Under the pieces are notes generated by a model. The model saw only the letters and a list, made by a program, of their open reading frames with translations. It did no database searches and had not been told where the DNA came from. Position numbers and translations under genes: made by a program. Shown piece by piece: positions 13,943 through 18,168 of a stretch of DNA of 18,168 nt. Each line of letters starts with the position of its first letter. Position 1 is the first letter of the stretch. Source of the stretch: Pseudomonadota bacterium (lineage in GTDB: Bacteria > Myxococcota_A > Polyangia > Haliangiales > Haliangiaceae); assembly GCA_023430775.1 (NCBI GenBank), contig JAEYYY010000492.1:1-18168 (forward strand), in the 5' to 3' direction.

Positions 13943-13978
13943 GTGTGGACTTGGAGTCACAGCCGGCGGGTGTGGACT
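13943..13978. repeat. Short direct repeat upstream of the beta-barrel gene
   Basis: GTGTGGACT occurs at 13943-13951 and 13970-13978, 27 nt apart, about 155-190 nt before the beta-barrel start codon. The same 196-nt gap holds the palindrome TCACGTGA (13877-13884). The gap has no gene. The direct repeat could be an activator site. Confidence 0.35.
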
Positions 13979-13985
13979 GCCAGCA

Positions 13986-14707
<722 letters not shown>

Positions 14708-14711
<4 letters not shown>

Positions 14712-16066
14712 CTTGGCTTGTCCCACGAGTACACCACGACGTAGAGCACCGTCTGCGTCGCGTGGGCGGGAACCTTGATCGGCATGACGATCTGCTGCTG
14801 GCCTTCCTTGTCGATCCGGATCCCGGAACCGTACGCGATCGTCCAGTCGGCGCCCCGGTACAGGTGCTCGCGCACGAGCAGGTCGAAGGGTCGCGCGAGC
14901 CCGTTCTCGATCGTCAGATAGAACTCCTCGGAGATCCGCTTGCGGTCGTTATCGACCGTCAGCTCGCGCCGCTCCCGCTTGCCGGTCACGCCGTCGATGC
15001 GGTGGAGCGGGATGGTATCGACGGTGGCCGCCAGCATCGCGGTGCCGAACAGCGTCGACTCCGAGACCAGCACGACGGCTCCATCGGGCTGTCGCTCGAA
15101 CAACCGCACCTGCCCGCCGGGCAAGTTCGCCAGCACGGCGTCGCGCTCGAACGCCACGCTCTCCATCACGCTGGTCGACACGGTCCGAGCGCCCAGCTGC
15201 GGGTCCTGGACGGGCTGACTGTGCTTGTAGTCGAGGTTGGGCCCGATCGGATCGAACACGAGCACGCGGCGCACAGGAACGGTGTGGGCGATCAACTCGA
15301 TGCGCGTGTCGCCCTCGACGATGGTGTAGGCGGACGCGAGGGCGCGCGGCTTCGCCACGGGCGATTGATGCGCGTCCGGCTTGGTGGGCTTCTCGAGCTC
15401 CTTCGCGAGCCGCGCCTGTGCCGTGCCGTGATCGGAATCGACGACGCTGACGCGCGCCTGCGAGAAGTCGATCCCGGTCGCATTGCGGATCGCGAGCGCT
15501 CCGCGGACCTCCGCTCGCGTGCGGGATGGCTCGGCGATGACCGTGTACGCGGCATCCCAGTCGATCCGCTGCGTGTCGTAGCCGATCAGGAGCGAGTAGT
15601 TACCTGCGCGCGGCCCGCCGACGATGATCTCGACATCGGTCGGCGCGCGCGACAGCTTCGCCGGCTCGATCGCCACCGGGCCCTCGCTCTCCCACTCCGA
15701 GGGCTTCTTCTCGTACTTCGCGCAGCACGCGCGCTCGTAGTTATCGAGCACGCACGACACCTCGTCGCAGCCGTCGGCGGGCTTGTCGAGCTTCGCGCCG
15801 AGCACGCGGACTTCCTTGATCGCGAGCTCGCCTTTCTCGACGAGATAGAGATCATCCGGATCGACGCCGGCCGCGACGCGCAAGCGGATGGTCGCGGGCG
15901 CAGCGGCGGGAATCGCGACATCAATGCGATGCGCGACCACCGCGTGATCGCGATACAGCGTGATCTCGACACCGGGTCCGGGGCGAGTTTTTGACGCCGG
16001 CGTGGTCCCGCGCGCGCTGCACGCGATCAGAAGCATCAGTAGCGTGCGGGTCAGCGCCCCCGACAT
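14708..16066 (-). CDS. DUF4140/DUF4139-domain lipoprotein
   Basis: A 452-aa protein starting at ATG 16066; ATG 16078 adds four residues. The signal MSGALTRTLLMLLIAC has a good lipobox, LIAC, with Cys16. Residues 32-95 fit the DUF4140 N-terminal pattern (VEITLYRDHAVVAHRIDV, RLRVAAGVDPDDLYL). The remainder fits DUF4139 (LLIGYDTQRIDWDAAYTV, RGALAIRNATGIDFSQARVS, then a C-terminal beta region with FYLTIENGLARPFDLLV). This family is found in bacteria and eukaryotes, sometimes named mucoidy-inhibitor-like, with no settled function. Between the two domains is an added Cys-rich piece, GCDEVSCVLDNYERACCAKY (Cys100, 105, 114, 115). It is coupled to the ABC ATPase by a 4-nt overlap and is divergent from the STAND gene, with starts 57 nt apart. 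The frame continues far upstream but only as the antisense of the STAND gene. Confidence 0.85.
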
Positions 16067-16111
16067 CGGTACGAGCATACGCGTTTGAGGCGCACGGCGC
16101 CGGTTCCGGTC

Positions 16112-16117
16112 TATAGT
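16112..16117 (+). promoter_or_regulatory. Candidate -10 element of the STAND ATPase gene
   Basis: TATAGT, 6 nt before the GTG at 16124, with no Shine-Dalgarno between. This spacing is that of leaderless genes. No good -35 is seen at 16-18 nt upstream. Confidence 0.4.
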
Positions 16118-16123
16118 CCGGGC

Positions 16124-18168
16124 GTGGTCGCCACCTATCCAGGGACGGTGTCGCCGTTGCGTGGCCTCGATCCATTCGGCGAGGCCGAGCGCGATGTGTG
16201 GCAAGGGCGTGAATCCGAACGCGACGAGATCGCGAAGCTCGTCACCGCCGACGGGTTTCGCGCGGGACTGTTGTTCGGTGAACCGGGCGTCGGCAAGACC
16301 TCGCTCGTGCGTGCGGGCCTGATCCCGTACTTGCGCGATCACGGCATCGTCGCACTCGCCTGCGAGGACCCCACGCAACCGGCCGCGAGCTTCGCGCAGG
16401 GGCTCTCCGCGTTCGGCATCCAGCCCGCCGCCAACGAGACCCCGGTCGCCTTCGCGCAGCGCGCCGTCAGCGCCGCGGTCGCCGGGCAGCAGTTCGTGTT
16501 CGTCGTCGACGACATCGACTTCATGTGTGCCGACGACAAGGCGATCGGCGAGCTCGCCGATCTGTTCCAGCGCGTGATCAGCCGCGCCGCCGGCCGCGCG
16601 CGGTTCCTGTTCGTGTGCGCGAGCGAGCGGCTGCACACGCTCGGTGCCCTCGAGCGGCGCACCGGCTCGCTGTTCCCGCCGTCCACGCGCTACGAGCTCA
16701 AGCGGATCGCCGCGAGCGAGGCTTCGAAGATCCTCGACCGGATCCTGACGTTCTCCGGTGTCGCCGCCGATCCGGCGCTCGCCGAGGCCGTGGTCCAGGG
16801 TCTCGGTCACGGCCAGCCGATGTTGACCGCGGATCTGCAGCTCGCCGGCATCGCGCTGCGCGATCTCAAGATCACCACCGCGGCCGGGCTCCAGAAGCTC
16901 GGCGGCGCGAGCGAGCTCGAGGAGGCGTGGCTCCACGAGACGTGCAAGGCCACCGGCAACGAGCGCTCGGCGATGCGACTCGCGGCGGAGCTCGCCGTCG
17001 GTGGGCCGGGCCCGAGCGATGCGGCGGCGGTGATCCGCAAGATCAGCATCGACCAGAGCTACGCCCAGCAGGCGCTCGTCACGCTCGAGCAGCGCGGCCT
17101 GATCATCCGCGGCGATCCGAACGGCGCCACGTGGATGTTGCGCCACGAGATCCTGAGCACGCGGATCCGCGAGCTGACCGCGCCCACGCGGGCGGCGGCG
17201 CGGCGCGCCTTCGATCTGCTGGGCAGCAAGGCCGGCAACAAGGAGCGACTGACGATCGGCGAGCTCCGCGCGCTGCGCACCGAGGGGATCGCGCCGGTGA
17301 CGCCGGCCGAGCTCGCGGTGGTCCAGCGCAGCAAGCGGTACTACCTCGCGATCCTCGGCGGCATCGCCGCGGTGCCGCTGCTGATCATCATCATCATCTG
17401 GATCTCGCTGTCGGGCCGCGTCTACTTCGATCTGACGCCGCACGCCGGCGGCAACAGCATCTCGGTGCGCGGTGGGCGCGCCGGCCTGTCGAGCTTCTTC
17501 TGGTTGCCCGGCGGCTGGGGCAAGGAGGTCGCAGATACCGGGCTGACGCGCGCGATGGTCGCGCCCGACGCGTGGTCGAAGATCGACGGCCACGATCTCG
17601 GAGCCTCGAAGGGCGACTGGGAGGAGCAGCTGCAGGAGATCATGGCGCCGCAGCTCGCGGGCCTGATCGAGTACGCGACCACCGGCAACGAAGCGGCGCT
17701 CGAGAACCTCAAGAAGGCGGCGAAGGATCCCGATGACCTCGCCGAGCTGCTCGCCGCGCTGCGCCCGATCGCGCGCGGTGGCCCCGGCGAGGTGGCGCTG
17801 GTCGAGAGCGCCCTGACTCCGAAGTCACCGCCGGCCGTGCGCCGCGCCGCGATCGGCGTCGCCGGTGCAGCCGCGCGCCGCCGTGGCGAGGTCTACGCCG
17901 AGACGCTGACCACGGCGCTGACGTCCGACGATCCCGAGCTGCGCCGGATCGCGGTGTCGCTGGTGCGCGGGCTCGGCGAGCGCGGCCACACGCTGTTCGA
18001 GGCCGCGGTCGCGCGCAACCCGGATGCGGCCACGCGGCGCGAGCTGCTCGTCGAGGTCGCCGCCGGCAACGCCGACGATGCACCGTCGGCGGCGAACGCC
18101 GTCACCGTGCTCAGCGACAAGGATGCGATGCCGGCCCCGCGCGATCGCGCGAAGGCGCAGCTGCGCAC
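16124..18168 (+). CDS. STAND-type P-loop ATPase with a membrane segment and HEAT-like repeats, incomplete
   Basis: An open frame from GTG 16124 (VVATYPGTVSPLRGLDPFGE) to the right edge, 681 full codons with no stop, so the C terminus is missing. A second GTG in frame is at 16148. The start GLDPFGEAERDVWQGRESER followed by Walker A GEPGVGKTS (52-60) and LVRAGLIPYLRDHG is the layout of bacterial nSTAND1 ATPases. Walker B is FVFVVDDID (Asp129, Asp130). A winged-helix-like region follows (EQRGLIIRGD, LRHEILSTRIREL). One membrane helix lies at about 406-430 (ILGGIAAVPLLIIIIIWISL). From about 520 Ala/Leu-rich helical pairs look like HEAT repeats (PPAVRRAAIGVAGAAARR, DDPELRRIAVSLVRGLGE). STAND proteins are ligand-triggered switches in signalling, cell death or phage defence; which applies here is unknown. 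Third-position G/C is high throughout, supporting this frame. Confidence 0.85.
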   Translation, partial: MVATYPGTVSPLRGLDPFGEAERDVWQGRESERDEIAKLVTADGFRAGLLFGEPGVGKTSLVRAGLIPYLRDHGIVALACEDPTQPAASFAQGLSAFGIQPAANETPVAFAQRAVSAAVAGQQFVFVVDDIDFMCADDKAIGELADLFQRVISRAAGRARFLFVCASERLHTLGALERRTGSLFPPSTRYELKRIAASEASKILDRILTFSGVAADPALAEAVVQGLGHGQPMLTADLQLAGIALRDLKITTAAGLQKLGGASELEEAWLHETCKATGNERSAMRLAAELAVGGPGPSDAAAVIRKISIDQSYAQQALVTLEQRGLIIRGDPNGATWMLRHEILSTRIRELTAPTRAAARRAFDLLGSKAGNKERLTIGELRALRTEGIAPVTPAELAVVQRSKRYYLAILGGIAAVPLLIIIIIWISLSGRVYFDLTPHAGGNSISVRGGRAGLSSFFWLPGGWGKEVADTGLTRAMVAPDAWSKIDGHDLGASKGDWEEQLQEIMAPQLAGLIEYATTGNEAALENLKKAAKDPDDLAELLAALRPIARGGPGEVALVESALTPKSPPAVRRAAIGVAGAAARRRGEVYAETLTTALTSDDPELRRIAVSLVRGLGERGHTLFEAAVARNPDAATRRELLVEVAAGNADDAPSAANAVTVLSDKDAMPAPRDRAKAQLR

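Noticed and set aside
17384..17398. Five ATC triplets in a row
   Set aside because: They encode Ile residues in the STAND membrane helix and are explained by coding and codon bias.

Overview
The window is very G+C-rich and densely coding, with no gap between genes above about 200 nt. It reads like a chromosomal segment of a Gram-negative bacterium with outer-membrane proteins, most likely Myxococcota. That placement is inference from the mix of a TonB-dependent receptor with its own TonB C-terminal domain, many predicted lipoproteins and beta-barrels, a membrane STAND ATPase with HEAT-like repeats, and the codon bias. No rRNA, tRNA, CRISPR array or insertion sequence was found.

Left part (1-6.3 kb). 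A minus-strand pair encodes a TonB-dependent receptor (919-3450) and a small lipoprotein 17 nt downstream (44-901). Divergent from the receptor is a LysR-type regulator (3578-4456), with nested palindromes overlapping a promoter that would give a nearly leaderless mRNA. The regulator overlaps tail-to-tail with an MFS exporter-like gene (4407-5618, minus). A DUF2938 membrane protein (5778-6278, plus) diverges from the MFS gene, and a 29-nt-armed inverted repeat lies between those two.

Central and right part (6.3-16.1 kb). Eight genes run on the minus strand. In order of transcription they are a DUF4140/DUF4139 lipoprotein (16066-14708), an ABC ATPase coupled to it by an ATGA overlap (14711-13986), an outer-membrane beta-barrel (13789-12962), a putative lipoprotein with two CBM21-like starch/glycogen-binding modules (12764-11790), a 1007-aa fusion protein (11809-8786), a DUF2541-like secreted protein (8705-8295), a polytopic permease-like protein (8143-6899) and a small beta-barrel (6878-6300). 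The fusion joins two glucan-binding-type N-terminal modules, a complete GH13 cyclomaltodextrinase/neopullulanase-like domain and a radical SAM/SPASM-like enzyme in one frame. Its start overlaps the end of the CBM21-like gene by 20 nt, so an alpha-glucan-binding surface protein and a glucan-hydrolase/radical-SAM enzyme are probably made together. This is the most unusual unit in the window.

Right edge. A divergent plus-strand gene (16124 to the end, incomplete) encodes a STAND-type P-loop ATPase with one membrane segment and HEAT-like repeats. It begins 6 nt after a TATAGT box, which suggests a leaderless transcript.

How the genes may work together. The receptor/lipoprotein pair is probably an uptake unit. 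LysR, MFS and DUF2938 look like a small regulated export or resistance cluster. The ABC ATPase has no adjacent permease and the permease has no adjacent ATPase, so they may pair across the array. The GH13-radical-SAM unit has no function I can assign with confidence beyond alpha-glucan binding and hydrolysis plus an unknown radical reaction.
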